Assembly (NCBI GenBank): GCA_964526225.1
Contig: CAZGLL010000005.1
Span: 1 to 64,000 of the forward strand
Length of the DNA stretch: 64,000 nt
Origin: DRYM01 sp964526225
GTDB lineage: Archaea; Thermoproteota; Thermoprotei_A; EX4484-217-1
Reading direction: 5' to 3'
The notes below the pieces were generated by a model that searched no databases, was not told the DNA's origin, and worked only from the letters and a program-made list of their open reading frames with translations. This document shows, in pieces, positions 1 through 6,969 of the stretch (its first letter is position 1; every line of letters starts with the position of its first letter). Position numbers and translations under genes: made by a program.

Positions 1-337
1 TATCATCCATTATATGCATTGAACCCGCTTTACCCTTATTTATCCCGGTTATTTTTCCCATAAGTTCGGCTGCTAATCTATACATGTCAATGCCTTTCAT
101 TATAGCGTGGTCATGTCCTCTATAGCTTGTTAGGACGAAATCTTGTGGTTGAACGTTTCTACCGAAACCAACAGCTAATGCTTCCTTTCCATGAGCTACA
201 TGTAGCATTCCATAGACTTTCGCAACTTTATAGTATTTTAACGTTTCATCCTCGAAAGCTCTTATTCTCAACATGTCTTTATAGAGGCTTAGAAGTTCTT
301 CTTTACTAAACTCATTGAGAATACCGGAACGGGACAT
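1..337 (-). CDS. TPP-dependent 2-oxoacid/acetoin dehydrogenase E1 alpha subunit, N-terminal part (runs off the window)
   Basis: About 112 N-terminal residues can be read on the minus strand before the gene leaves the window. They match the start of the E1-alpha family: an RIRAFED helix, the HVAHGKEALAVG segment, SYRGHDHAIMKG and a GKAGSMHIMD stretch that in homologues leads into the thiamine-diphosphate site. The enzyme decarboxylates a 2-oxoacid (or acetoin) and passes the acyl group to an E2 lipoyl protein. The ATG at 337 has an AAGGTG ribosome binding site 9 bases upstream and a TATA box near 376-386. The exact substrate (pyruvate, branched-chain oxoacid or acetoin) cannot be told from this part. 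Confidence 0.85.
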   Translation of the reverse strand, partial: MSRSGILNEFSKEELLSLYKDMLRIRAFEDETLKYYKVAKVYGMLHVAHGKEALAVGFGRNVQPQDFVLTSYRGHDHAIMKGIDMYRLAAELMGKITGINKGKAGSMHIMDD

Positions 338-374
338 AATTAAACACCTTCTTGGGCTAAAATCTAATCTTACC

Positions 375-386
375 TCTATATAAAAG
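375..386 (-). promoter_or_regulatory. TATA box of the E1-alpha gene
   Basis: Read on the minus strand, CTTTTATATAG lies about 40 bases upstream of the E1-alpha start codon. It is a good archaeal box A in an otherwise featureless gap. Confidence 0.45.
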
Positions 387-421
387 TTAAATTAGAAAAC
401 GTATAATGGTTAGGATCTTGT

Positions 422-1393
422 CTAAACCTTCTCGATAATATATTTAGCGAATTCGTTAAGAATGTGCTCATCTAACACAAGAAAATACACTATTATCTCT
501 TCTACACCATTCCTTGAAGCATAATCAACGATTTTCTCAAATTTACCATAAGTACCTAAGGTAAAACTATTTGTTCCTACAAAACCCAAGTTCCCATAAG
601 CTACTTTAAAACTAATCCTTCTCATAATGTGAAGAAAGTACTTGATAAGTCTCAGAATATAATGCGTAGTTTTATTTCCTAAAATGGCCCATACGAGGTA
701 GTTCACACCTATACCATGTTTTTTCTTAATCTTTTTTATCTCACTAACTAATATGTTGTATTTATTTTTAAATCGTTTAAATTCCCCATGAAATTCCATT
801 TATCAGCATGTTTAGCAACAACCTTTAGTAGGGTTCTTGAGGAACCACCTATTGTTATTGGTGGATGGGGTTTCTGTTTAGGTTTTGGTTCTAAAATAAG
901 GTTTTCGACACTATAGTATTTTCCTCTAAATGTTACTTCATCCTTAGTCCACGCTAGCTTAATTATTTGTAGTGCTTCATCAAGCATTTCAACTCTTCGT
1001 TTAAATTTGAAATAGCTTATTCCATAACGGCTAAATTCTTCAGTATACCAGCATGCTCCTATTCCAAACTCTAATCTGCCGTTGGATAGTATGTCTAATG
1101 TTGAAGCCATTTTTACGAGAACTGTAGGGTAGCGATAGAGATTGCAGGAAACTAACGTGCCTAATCTTATATTTGTTGTTACCGAAGCTAAGTATGATAG
1201 TAGAGTCCAGGATTCGAAAACATTATCTGATGTTATGAAAGGGTAGGGTATGAAATGGTCGACAACCCATATGCTATTGAACCCTAATTCCTCAGCTAAT
1301 TTGGCAATCTTAACTACCTTATTTCTTGCCTCTACAGGGTACTTCGGTAAGCCGTAGAGAAAACCTTGAGGAAGAAGCAATTCAAAACTTCAA
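422..1393 (-). pseudogene. LLM-class F420-dependent oxidoreductase, broken by two single-base indels
   Basis: This is a member of the luciferase-like monooxygenase (LLM) fold family, which uses coenzyme F420 as hydride carrier. Visible family landmarks are LPQGF near the start, the SIWVVDHF segment, LGTLVSCN, GIGACWYTEEF and EPKPKQKPHPPITIGG. The ideal start is the TTG at 1393, five bases after AGGAGTG, but the frame closes at once: TTG AAG TTT TGA. Removing one T from the TTTT run (1384-1387) gives MKFELLLPQGF, a typical LLM start. A second break lies at 791-793, where one added T turns WNFMGN into WNFHGEF and restores about 120 C-terminal residues. Both indels are in short T runs, so recent decay or two sequencing errors are possible. 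Confidence 0.75.
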
Positions 1394-1411
1394 TGAAACA
1401 CTCCTAAAGAA

Positions 1412-1421
1412 TCTTTATATT
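1412..1421 (+). promoter_or_regulatory. TATA box upstream of the GC-rich RNA candidate
   Basis: CTTTATATTT on the plus strand lies about 25 bases before the GC-rich block that begins near 1441. This is the expected archaeal box A to start-site distance. Confidence 0.4.
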
Positions 1422-1439
1422 TCACCTATAATTTAGTTT

Positions 1440-1537
1440 TAACCGAGTGCCCCGGTCCCCACGCGAGCCCTTAATAGGCACCCCCGAGTCCCGGGGATTA
1501 ATGAGCGTTGGGGCGGGTCACTCCCGGCCTCAAACAC
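1440..1537 (+). ncRNA. Candidate structured non-coding RNA (GC-rich island)
   Basis: This block is strikingly GC-rich against AT-rich surroundings, which in hyperthermophiles marks structured RNA genes. It folds into one long nested hairpin: GAGTG (1445-1449) with CACTC (1519-1523), CCC (1450-1452) with GGG (1515-1517), CCCC (1457-1460) with GGGG (1510-1513), ACGC (1461-1464) with GCGT (1505-1508), TTAAT (1471-1475) with ATTAA (1497-1501) and CCCCG (1482-1486) with CGGGG (1492-1496). An internal loop separates the outer and middle stems, and ACA occurs at 1534-1536, which hints at an H/ACA guide RNA, although the loop-to-ACA distance is longer than usual. It is not recognisable as tRNA, 5S or SRP RNA. 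The strand is assigned from the upstream TATA box. Confidence 0.5.
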
Positions 1538-1539
1538 TA

Positions 1540-1790
1540 TATCTTCCATTATTCTTCCCTATGAAACTCAAGCATTCTTGATAGACTATTTAATAGTTGA
1601 AGGTACCTTTGTTCCTATGGTTTCTTAGAAAGTTTAATGATGTTTTAGAAACTCTGTTCCAGCATTGTATTGTGAAGATAGAGAACATCGTGAGCATCTA
1701 TTTACACATCAGCAAATGCTAATGAGGCTTTTGAAAAGTCGTCTAAAGGAGGTTAGATGAAAGCTATAATTTAATCTTGTGAAATATTAA
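1540..1790. other. Intergenic stretch with possible decayed coding remnants
   Basis: No intact gene is visible. Plus-strand fragments such as YETQAFLIDYLIVEGTF and ANEAFEKSSKGG read like pieces of a protein interrupted by stops and frame changes. This may be a decayed gene, but the signal is weak. Confidence 0.2.
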
Positions 1791-1793
1791 GCA

Positions 1794-2333
1794 TTAAAGA
1801 GAACTCCATTGCTTTCTTTCAAAACCATATATAAGCAGGGCAACGACAGTTTTACCATCTATGATTTCTCCTGCGAAAACCTTCTTTAATGCTTCATCAA
1901 TTGGTATAACAATGTTCTCTATTACCTCTGTTTCTTCAGGTTCTCTTTCACCCTTTTCCAAATTTTCCGCAAGGAAGATATGTAAAACTTCGTTAGAGTA
2001 TCCAGGTGACGTAAGAATAGAGGCAAGCTTAGTCCACTTATGAGCTATATAACCTGTTTCCTCCTTAAGCTCCCTTTTAGCACAAGATAATGGGTCCTCA
2101 CCAGGTTTCAAGGTCCCTGCTGGAACCTCTAAAATCCAATCATGAACTGTAGCTCTAAACTGCTTTATTAAAAGCACCTTATCCCCACCTATTATTGGGA
2201 GAATAGCTGAAGCCCCTGGAAAATCAACTATTTCTCTTACAGCCTTTCTCCCATTAGGTAAAACTATGTTTTCCCTTATGATATTGAATTTCTTTCCACG
2301 ATATATAATTTCGGACTTTAAAATTTTGAACAT
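1794..2333 (-). CDS. NUDIX hydrolase, probable ADP-ribose pyrophosphatase
   Basis: The 179-residue protein carries a complete Nudix box at about residues 75-97: GTLKPGE, then REL, then KEETGY, fitting G-x5-E-x7-REU-x-EE-x-G-U. In front of it is the ADP-ribose pyrophosphatase pattern KVLLIKQFRATVHDWILEVPAG. Such enzymes hydrolyse ADP-ribose to AMP and ribose 5-phosphate with Mg2+ bound by the box glutamates. The length is normal for the family. The gene stands alone; its ATG at 2333 is followed by the family-typical N-terminal strand MFKILKSEIIYRGKKF. Substrate assignment is by family and could also be another nucleoside diphosphate derivative. Confidence 0.85.
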   Translation of the reverse strand: MFKILKSEIIYRGKKFNIIRENIVLPNGRKAVREIVDFPGASAILPIIGGDKVLLIKQFRATVHDWILEVPAGTLKPGEDPLSCAKRELKEETGYIAHKWTKLASILTSPGYSNEVLHIFLAENLEKGEREPEETEVIENIVIPIDEALKKVFAGEIIDGKTVVALLIYGFERKQWSSL

Positions 2334-2456
2334 GACACAGCTTAGCCTCTCTTCGGAGAAGTTAGCTAGTAAAGGAGGAATGAAGCCCGTATATGAGCTA
2401 TTAGTTCTTAAGCTATTTATTGAAATTAATTTAAGTTGTCATCGGCTTTGCTTTAC

Positions 2457-2756
2457 CTATGTGGTTTCAACAAACTCCGGTTCTATAGGAGTTTTCATTT
2501 CCTCTAATTTATCAGATAGTTCCTCTATTTTCCTGAAGAGCTCATCAACTGTATCTTTAAGTCTAAATATTTCACCTTCAAGAATCTCTATTCTTTCCTC
2601 ACTTAAGCTAAGCTTCTTCTTTTTCTCAAGCCTCCTCTCAAGCCCTTCCTTAATAAATATCTTAACCATGTCAGTTATTTGTAATCCGAATTCGTTAGCA
2701 ACCTCCCTTAGTTCCCTATACATTGCTTCGGGAACGGATAAGTGTATAGTTGGCAT
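2457..2756 (-). CDS. Ribbon-helix-helix (CopG-like) DNA-binding protein with C-terminal coiled coil
   Basis: The start is set at the ATG at 2756 (MPTIHLSVPEAMY), which has AGGGAGTG just upstream; a longer reading frame to 2870 runs through promoter-like sequence. The protein is about 99 residues. Residues 1-45 form a ribbon-helix-helix domain: beta strand TIHLSV, helix MYRELREVANEFG, turn LQITD, then helix MVKIFIKEGLERR. The rest is heptad-patterned with many E, K and L, ending in a short tail, and should be a coiled coil. It is likely a dimeric or higher-order transcription regulator. It is divergent from a second RHH gene at 2895, with palindromes between them, which suggests autoregulation. 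Confidence 0.7.
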   Translation of the reverse strand: MPTIHLSVPEAMYRELREVANEFGLQITDMVKIFIKEGLERRLEKKKKLSLSEERIEILEGEIFRLKDTVDELFRKIEELSDKLEEMKTPIEPEFVETT

Positions 2757-2894
2757 ATGTACACTCCCTAAAAGAACTCTCTCAAAAGAGAAATATAAAT
2801 TATTCGCTCTCTTAGTACTACTAATGAGAGAATTCTCTTTAAGGAAAAGGATTAAATTCTCTCGATACAATCAGTAATACGGAGGCGGGGTTCG
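2757..2894. promoter_or_regulatory. Divergent promoter region with palindromes between two RHH genes
   Basis: The 138 bases hold a perfect 12-base palindrome AGAGAATTCTCT (2827-2838) and, next to it, TTAGTA-C-TACTAA flanked by CTCTC and GAGAG arms (about 2810-2831). The motif TTCTCT or AGAGAA recurs several times, also near 2776-2792. AT-rich TATA-like sequence (AAATATAAATTA) serves the minus-strand gene. Repeated short palindromes are what ribbon-helix-helix repressors bind, so this is a plausible shared operator. The assignment to these two proteins is inference. Confidence 0.5.
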
Positions 2895-3071
2895 ATGAGA
2901 GTAGTTACTTTCAAGATAGAGGAGGAACTATTGGAGCTTATAGACCAATATGCTGAGCTTAGAGGGGAAACTCGTAGCGAAGTTATAAGAAAAGCTCTCA
3001 TGGAATTGCTACGCGAAGAAAGAGAAAAAATAAGGAAAGCAAAGTCGCAAAAGGTTAGAATTGTAGTTTAA
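2895..3071 (+). CDS. Small ribbon-helix-helix (CopG/Arc-type) regulator, 58 residues
   Basis: ATG at 2895 is preceded by GGAGGCGGGG, a strong ribosome binding site. The 58-residue product reads MRVVTFKIEEELLELI, then a helix DQYAELRG, the turn ETRSEV and the helix IRKALMELLREEREK. This is the complete strand-helix-helix pattern of CopG/Arc proteins, with a basic C-terminal tail (KAKSQKVRIVV). In other archaea such proteins are stand-alone repressors or antitoxins; no toxin-like gene is adjacent here. It is divergent from the coiled-coil RHH gene and ends six bases before the convergent HD-domain gene. Confidence 0.75.
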   Translation: MRVVTFKIEEELLELIDQYAELRGETRSEVIRKALMELLREEREKIRKAKSQKVRIVV

Positions 3072-3077
3072 CCCCTC

Positions 3078-4541
3078 CTACATTGTTACTCCTGGAGTGG
3101 TTCCAAAAACTTCGATAAAGACATTGTGGATTATCTTTTCTAGAACTTTTCTCTTTTCAATGTCCTTTAAGAGGCTAATAGGTCCGTAAACGGTGTAAGT
3201 AATTTTAGGCTGTAGCCCAGCATCTTCAAGTACTTTAGAGAGAGGAATACCATCAACAATTTTTATTGTTCCTTCAAACTTTCTCGCCAAATGTATGAAG
3301 TGTAAGGGGTAAGGTAGTGCAGGTAATGTTTTTTTCATGTTATGATCTATCCAGAAATCATTAACGTAATCTTTAAACCCTTTATCTATTAAATGCTCCT
3401 TTAAAACCTTCAATATTTCCTTAGCTGCGATAGTAGGATCACCAAATTTATAGAAAAATGGAGCGTTATGAGCGGGTAAGGATATTTCATAAGGTTTGCC
3501 AACAGGTTTCCATCTTTTCCTACGGTTAATTATGTCTTGAGCGTATTGTTTTGCTTTTACAATGTCTTCCGATTTCTCATTTAAAGAGTTTATCATGTAC
3601 AGTATTGAGTAATCGTCAAGTTCTAAATATCTTTCAGGCTTACCTTCCTTAATTTCTAAAACTCTTCCCTCTAAATCCAAAGCCTCTTTAGCATGGCTTA
3701 ACATTAACTGTATTGTATGTTCAAAAGACCTACAAATAGGATGTAAGTAAACAGTCTCGAACATATACTGTCTGCTCTGTAGAAAACTCCTTAGCGTATT
3801 GATATTTTTCTCGTCAAGAACAATTAAGTCCCTATATGGGTAACTGTAAAATATTAGCCTATAATAGTCTATAGTACCATACTCCTTAGTTCCAGCGTAA
3901 TAACTATCTCTCATAAGGAAATCCATAATATCTGCAGGATAAATCCAGTTTTTAACTACTTTCTGTAGGAGCTTAACTACGCTAGGATATGTTGGATTAT
4001 AATGTTCCAAAAGCTTTAACACTAAATCGTAAAGGTTTTCGAAACCATATTCTTTACCCAATTTTTCAATGAGATTCCCTAAATCAGTATACTTCACTAA
4101 AGCCACTCCAACTTTTTCATGGTCATTAAGGTTTTCTTTCTTAAGCTCACTACTTCTTGAAAGCACGGAGTCTTCAAAAGAGTGACTATATGGTCCATGC
4201 CCCACGTCATGGAGTAGACCCGCAATTCTGGATGCTTCAACCAGTTCCTGCATAGAAAACCCTTCAAGAACACTTTCTCCTTCAAGTGCTACAGCTGTTG
4301 AAAGAAGGTGTTCGCTAAAAAGTCCTGCTAAATGCATTACGCCTAAGCTATGTTGGAATCTCTTATGATCCGCTCCTGGATATATGTAATGAGCTATTTG
4401 CAGCTGATGTATTCTCCTAAGTCTCTGAACATATGGGGTGTCGATAATTTTACCTTCAACTTCTTTAATGAAAGGTATGTAATTATAAATGGGATCTCTT
4501 ATAAAACCCCACTTAAGCTTGGACACGTCCATAATAACCAT
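3078..4541 (-). CDS. HD-domain phosphohydrolase (dNTPase/SAMHD1-like)
   Basis: The 487-residue protein begins with the typical region of this family (KWGFIRDPIYNYIPF, then TPYVQRLRRIHQL and HKRFQHSLGVMHLAG). The metal site follows at about residues 110-125: GLLHDVGHGPYSHSFE, with H-HD-D provided by RFQHS, LLHD and a later WIYPADIMDF. Members of this family hydrolyse dNTPs to deoxynucleosides and triphosphate, or act on other phosphomonoesters; the true substrate is not known. The start at 4541 is supported by GAGGTAA upstream. It ends seven bases from the convergent RHH gene. Confidence 0.85.
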   Translation of the reverse strand: MVIMDVSKLKWGFIRDPIYNYIPFIKEVEGKIIDTPYVQRLRRIHQLQIAHYIYPGADHKRFQHSLGVMHLAGLFSEHLLSTAVALEGESVLEGFSMQELVEASRIAGLLHDVGHGPYSHSFEDSVLSRSSELKKENLNDHEKVGVALVKYTDLGNLIEKLGKEYGFENLYDLVLKLLEHYNPTYPSVVKLLQKVVKNWIYPADIMDFLMRDSYYAGTKEYGTIDYYRLIFYSYPYRDLIVLDEKNINTLRSFLQSRQYMFETVYLHPICRSFEHTIQLMLSHAKEALDLEGRVLEIKEGKPERYLELDDYSILYMINSLNEKSEDIVKAKQYAQDIINRRKRWKPVGKPYEISLPAHNAPFFYKFGDPTIAAKEILKVLKEHLIDKGFKDYVNDFWIDHNMKKTLPALPYPLHFIHLARKFEGTIKIVDGIPLSKVLEDAGLQPKITYTVYGPISLLKDIEKRKVLEKIIHNVFIEVFGTTPGVTM

Positions 4542-4643
4542 GGTCCAAATTACCTCAGCATACTCTTCAAAGAAAGCTCTATCTTGCTTTAAACTTAAAC
4601 CTTATGTTACAGTAAGGTTCATAGCAAACAGTGAATTTTACGC

Positions 4644-4979
4644 TCATATTATCTCTACGTTGCCTTTAATGAAGAAGTTGTTTTCAGTAAGCATTAAAAG
4701 AAGATTTTCGAATATTTCGTTTTCACCATTTGTATCTATAGTTACACTCCACTTAAATGACATTTTATCCCCTAAGTTACTTATACCCGAAACTTCAACC
4801 GTAATTTTACTCCACATGATCTCGGGAATTTCTTCTTTCAGCTTATTCCATAATTTCTCCACGTATTCGAAAGCTTCACTTATATTAAAACCCAAAACTG
4901 TCAATTTGGATTCCGAAATAACTATCCCTAAGGTTTGCTGAACCTCAACATTATCTTTTTCCATCACTTTTGCAAACAC
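4644..4979 (-). CDS. Hypothetical protein, 111 residues
   Basis: I do not recognise this protein. It has mixed alpha/beta character: strands (LGIVISESKLTVLGF, SKITVEVSGISN, FKWSVTIDTN) alternate with helices (EAFEYVEKLWNKLKEEI, EIFENLLLMLTENN). There is no signal peptide, membrane segment or cysteine. Codon use resembles its neighbours. It lies upstream of, and in the same direction as, the HD-domain gene with about 100 bases between, so co-transcription is possible. Confidence 0.55.
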   Translation of the reverse strand: MFAKVMEKDNVEVQQTLGIVISESKLTVLGFNISEAFEYVEKLWNKLKEEIPEIMWSKITVEVSGISNLGDKMSFKWSVTIDTNGENEIFENLLLMLTENNFFIKGNVEII

Positions 4980-5035
4980 CCATTAGCAAAATTTAGGGAT
5001 GCTAAAGCAGATGCTAAGTTAATTTAAAGCTAACG

Positions 5036-5767
5036 TTAGCCTACGCCAAGCTGAAAAACATCGCCACCCCATACATCCCTTATTACTGGGCTTTCGAAAA
5101 CGTGTTTTCCATCAGGCATAAGTATTTTAAAGTATCCATCCAGTGGTTTCACAAGCTTAGTTGCGTCAAGGATTGCTTTATTCTTTTCATTAGCTACTGC
5201 TTCAAGTATTTTACCTCCGCTCCAAAATTCAACTCGGTAACCTTCGGGAACTCCTTCAATAACTATTTTAGTATCTGACGGAATAGCGTAGTTCTCTTGA
5301 GGAATAACTTCTGCTACACCGTCGGGTCTTATCCATCCTAAAATTATTTCTCCGAAAGCAAATTTATTATAGAACCTAACGAAGATTTTGTGGTATCCAG
5401 CACCTAATCCTAATAAGTCACTATGGTAAACCGTAGGTGCTTGATCTTTCCAAGCATCAATTATTAGTTCATCATTGAGCCACAGTCTAGCACCATCGTC
5501 TGTAAGAAGGTAAAATCTGTAAAGTCCACCCTGGGTTACTCTAAGAAAGCCTTCCCATTCTACACCGAAGAAGTCGGCTGGAATTTCTGGAGCAGGCTTA
5601 TCCCACCATACAAAATTTATTTGCGGATCTATTCTTTCTAATCTGAGATTTTCCTTTGTAAACTGTTCTTCAATCGGTTTTTCAGCCGCTAAAACATAAT
5701 ACTTCGCTCTTAATCCATGAGTTAGGCCTCTCTTCATTCTCACTAGGACATATTTTGGTTCAGACAT
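5036..5767 (-). CDS. PA14-domain protein, apparently cytoplasmic
   Basis: The start is placed at the ATG at 5767 because AGGAGGCG lies just upstream; the longer frame has no such site. The protein is 243 residues. Residues about 15-145 match a PA14 beta-barrel: GLRAKYYVLAAEKP, WEGFLRVTQGGLYRFYLLTDDGARLWLNDELIID, AGYHKIFVRFYNKFAFGEIILGW. PA14 domains usually bind carbohydrate or act in adhesion on secreted proteins, yet no signal peptide or membrane anchor is visible. The C-terminal 90 residues look like a further beta domain (EGVPEGYRVEFWSGGKILE, HVFESPVIRDVWGGDVF). It ends the unit started by the RimI-like gene. Confidence 0.7.
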   Translation of the reverse strand: MSEPKYVLVRMKRGLTHGLRAKYYVLAAEKPIEEQFTKENLRLERIDPQINFVWWDKPAPEIPADFFGVEWEGFLRVTQGGLYRFYLLTDDGARLWLNDELIIDAWKDQAPTVYHSDLLGLGAGYHKIFVRFYNKFAFGEIILGWIRPDGVAEVIPQENYAIPSDTKIVIEGVPEGYRVEFWSGGKILEAVANEKNKAILDATKLVKPLDGYFKILMPDGKHVFESPVIRDVWGGDVFQLGVG

Positions 5768-5835
5768 AGTAGCGCCTCCTCTTCGTAACAGACTATTTCT
5801 TCGAGTTTTGTTTAAAAAACCTAGGGTTCTTTGCA

Positions 5836-6321
5836 TTACTGAAGAGATTTAACCATAAGGTAAGCGTCTTCGCCATCAAGATAGTATGAAGGTATTATTT
5901 TTTTCTTAACAAAACCCAGTTTCTCATAAAGCTTTATTGCAGGTATATTTGAAACTCTAACTTCAAGATATACTTCTTTAGCTTCATAGCTTTTTAATCC
6001 CTCTAAAGCTGCTAGCATAAGAGCTGTTCCTATACCTCTACGCCTATATTCCTCGAGAACAGCTAATGAAACGATATGTCCTTTCTTTATAAGTCCAAGT
6101 TTAGTAATACCCCATCCAAGCTCTACACGTGCCATTACATAACCTGCAACTTCTCCATCAACCTCCGCTACGTAGAAAGCATTAGGCCACTTGTTAAGAT
6201 GTTCTATGAAGAAATGTTTCGTATAGTTCTCAGGAAGCGAAACTCTATTAATGTATATTACCTTTTCTATATCATTAATTGTTGCTTTCCTTACAGTAAA
6301 CTTACACTTTCTCTCCACCAT
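5836..6321 (-). CDS. GNAT N-acetyltransferase, RimI/Ard1-like
   Basis: A 161-residue single-domain GNAT. The N-terminus VRKATINDIEKVIYINRVSLPENY and the acetyl-CoA loop EEYRRRGIGTALM (about residues 92-104) are typical of archaeal RimI/Ard1 N-terminal protein acetyltransferases. The C-terminal pattern EVYLEVRVSNIPAIKLYEKLGF with a tyrosine-containing tail also fits. In Sulfolobus the homologue acetylates N-termini including that of Alba; this role is by family. It is upstream of the PA14 gene and divergent from the DUF488 gene. Confidence 0.85.
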   Translation of the reverse strand: MVERKCKFTVRKATINDIEKVIYINRVSLPENYTKHFFIEHLNKWPNAFYVAEVDGEVAGYVMARVELGWGITKLGLIKKGHIVSLAVLEEYRRRGIGTALMLAALEGLKSYEAKEVYLEVRVSNIPAIKLYEKLGFVKKKIIPSYYLDGEDAYLMVKSLQ

Positions 6322-6398
6322 CTCTCATACTTCCTCAGAAATTATGAAGCAATTTTTCAAAAATCTCTAATACTCTCAGAAAATAATAAAACATTACG

Positions 6399-6854
6399 GT
6401 GAATATGGGTAAAATAGTTTACACAATAGGACATTCTAATAGGAGCATCGATGAATTCATAAGACTTATCAAATACTATAACATAAAAACCGTAGTTGAT
6501 GTTAGAAGGTTCCCGTCAAGTAAGAAGTATCCTCATTTTGAGAAAAACAATCTAGCTCAAGCGCTTCAAAAAGAAAACATCTCATATGTTTGGTTAGGTA
6601 ACGAATTAGGTGGTTTCAGAAAAGGCGGATACGTAAGTTATACATCTACAGAAGAGTACATGAAGGGAATAAGCGAACTGGAAAAAATAATTAATAAGAT
6701 TAGTGAAGGCTTTGTAGCAATAATGTGTGCTGAAAAGTTTTGGTTTAAATGCCATAGAAGATTTATATCTAATACTCTTGCACATAAAGGATACACTGTA
6801 TTGCACATACTAGACTTCAATAAAACATATGAACATAAGCTAAAAAGGCTTTAA
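6399..6854 (+). CDS. DUF488 family protein
   Basis: The 151-residue protein has the DUF488 signature: IVYTIGHSNRSIDEFIRLI at the start, VVDVRRFPSSKKYPHF, and a late conserved CAEKFWFKCHRRFISNTL with the paired cysteines of the family. Function is unknown in all domains of life. Two starts are possible: GTG at 6399 and ATG at 6405; the GGTGA overlapping the GTG may be the ribosome binding site of the ATG. It is divergent from the acetyltransferase gene and is followed by a small hairpin. Confidence 0.8.
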   Translation: MNMGKIVYTIGHSNRSIDEFIRLIKYYNIKTVVDVRRFPSSKKYPHFEKNNLAQALQKENISYVWLGNELGGFRKGGYVSYTSTEEYMKGISELEKIINKISEGFVAIMCAEKFWFKCHRRFISNTLAHKGYTVLHILDFNKTYEHKLKRL

Positions 6855-6871
6855 AATCCTTTATGAAACTA

Positions 6872-6888
6872 TGTTCCCGTTGGGAACA
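6872..6888. terminator. Perfect inverted repeat TGTTCCC-GTT-GGGAACA after the DUF488 gene
   Basis: Seven-base arms around a three-base loop are followed by AATTTTATT. Position just past the DUF488 stop suggests a transcription terminator; it also lies about 80 bases before the TackOD1 gene, so an operator role is not excluded. Confidence 0.4.
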
Positions 6889-6969
6889 ATTTTATTAAAA
6901 AGTTTAGATACTAAAGAAACACGATATTTACAGGGAAACCTACATGTTAAAAGATAAAGGTGCTAACAA

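Noticed and set aside
1440..1537. tRNA or 5S rRNA reading of the GC-rich block
   Set aside because: No T-loop GTTCGA pattern, no cloverleaf, and no 5S loop motifs on either strand.
2266..2877. Long plus-strand open frame of about 200 codons
   Set aside because: It runs antisense to the NUDIX gene start and the coiled-coil RHH gene and is Ser/Leu-rich, typical of a shadow of a charged helical protein.
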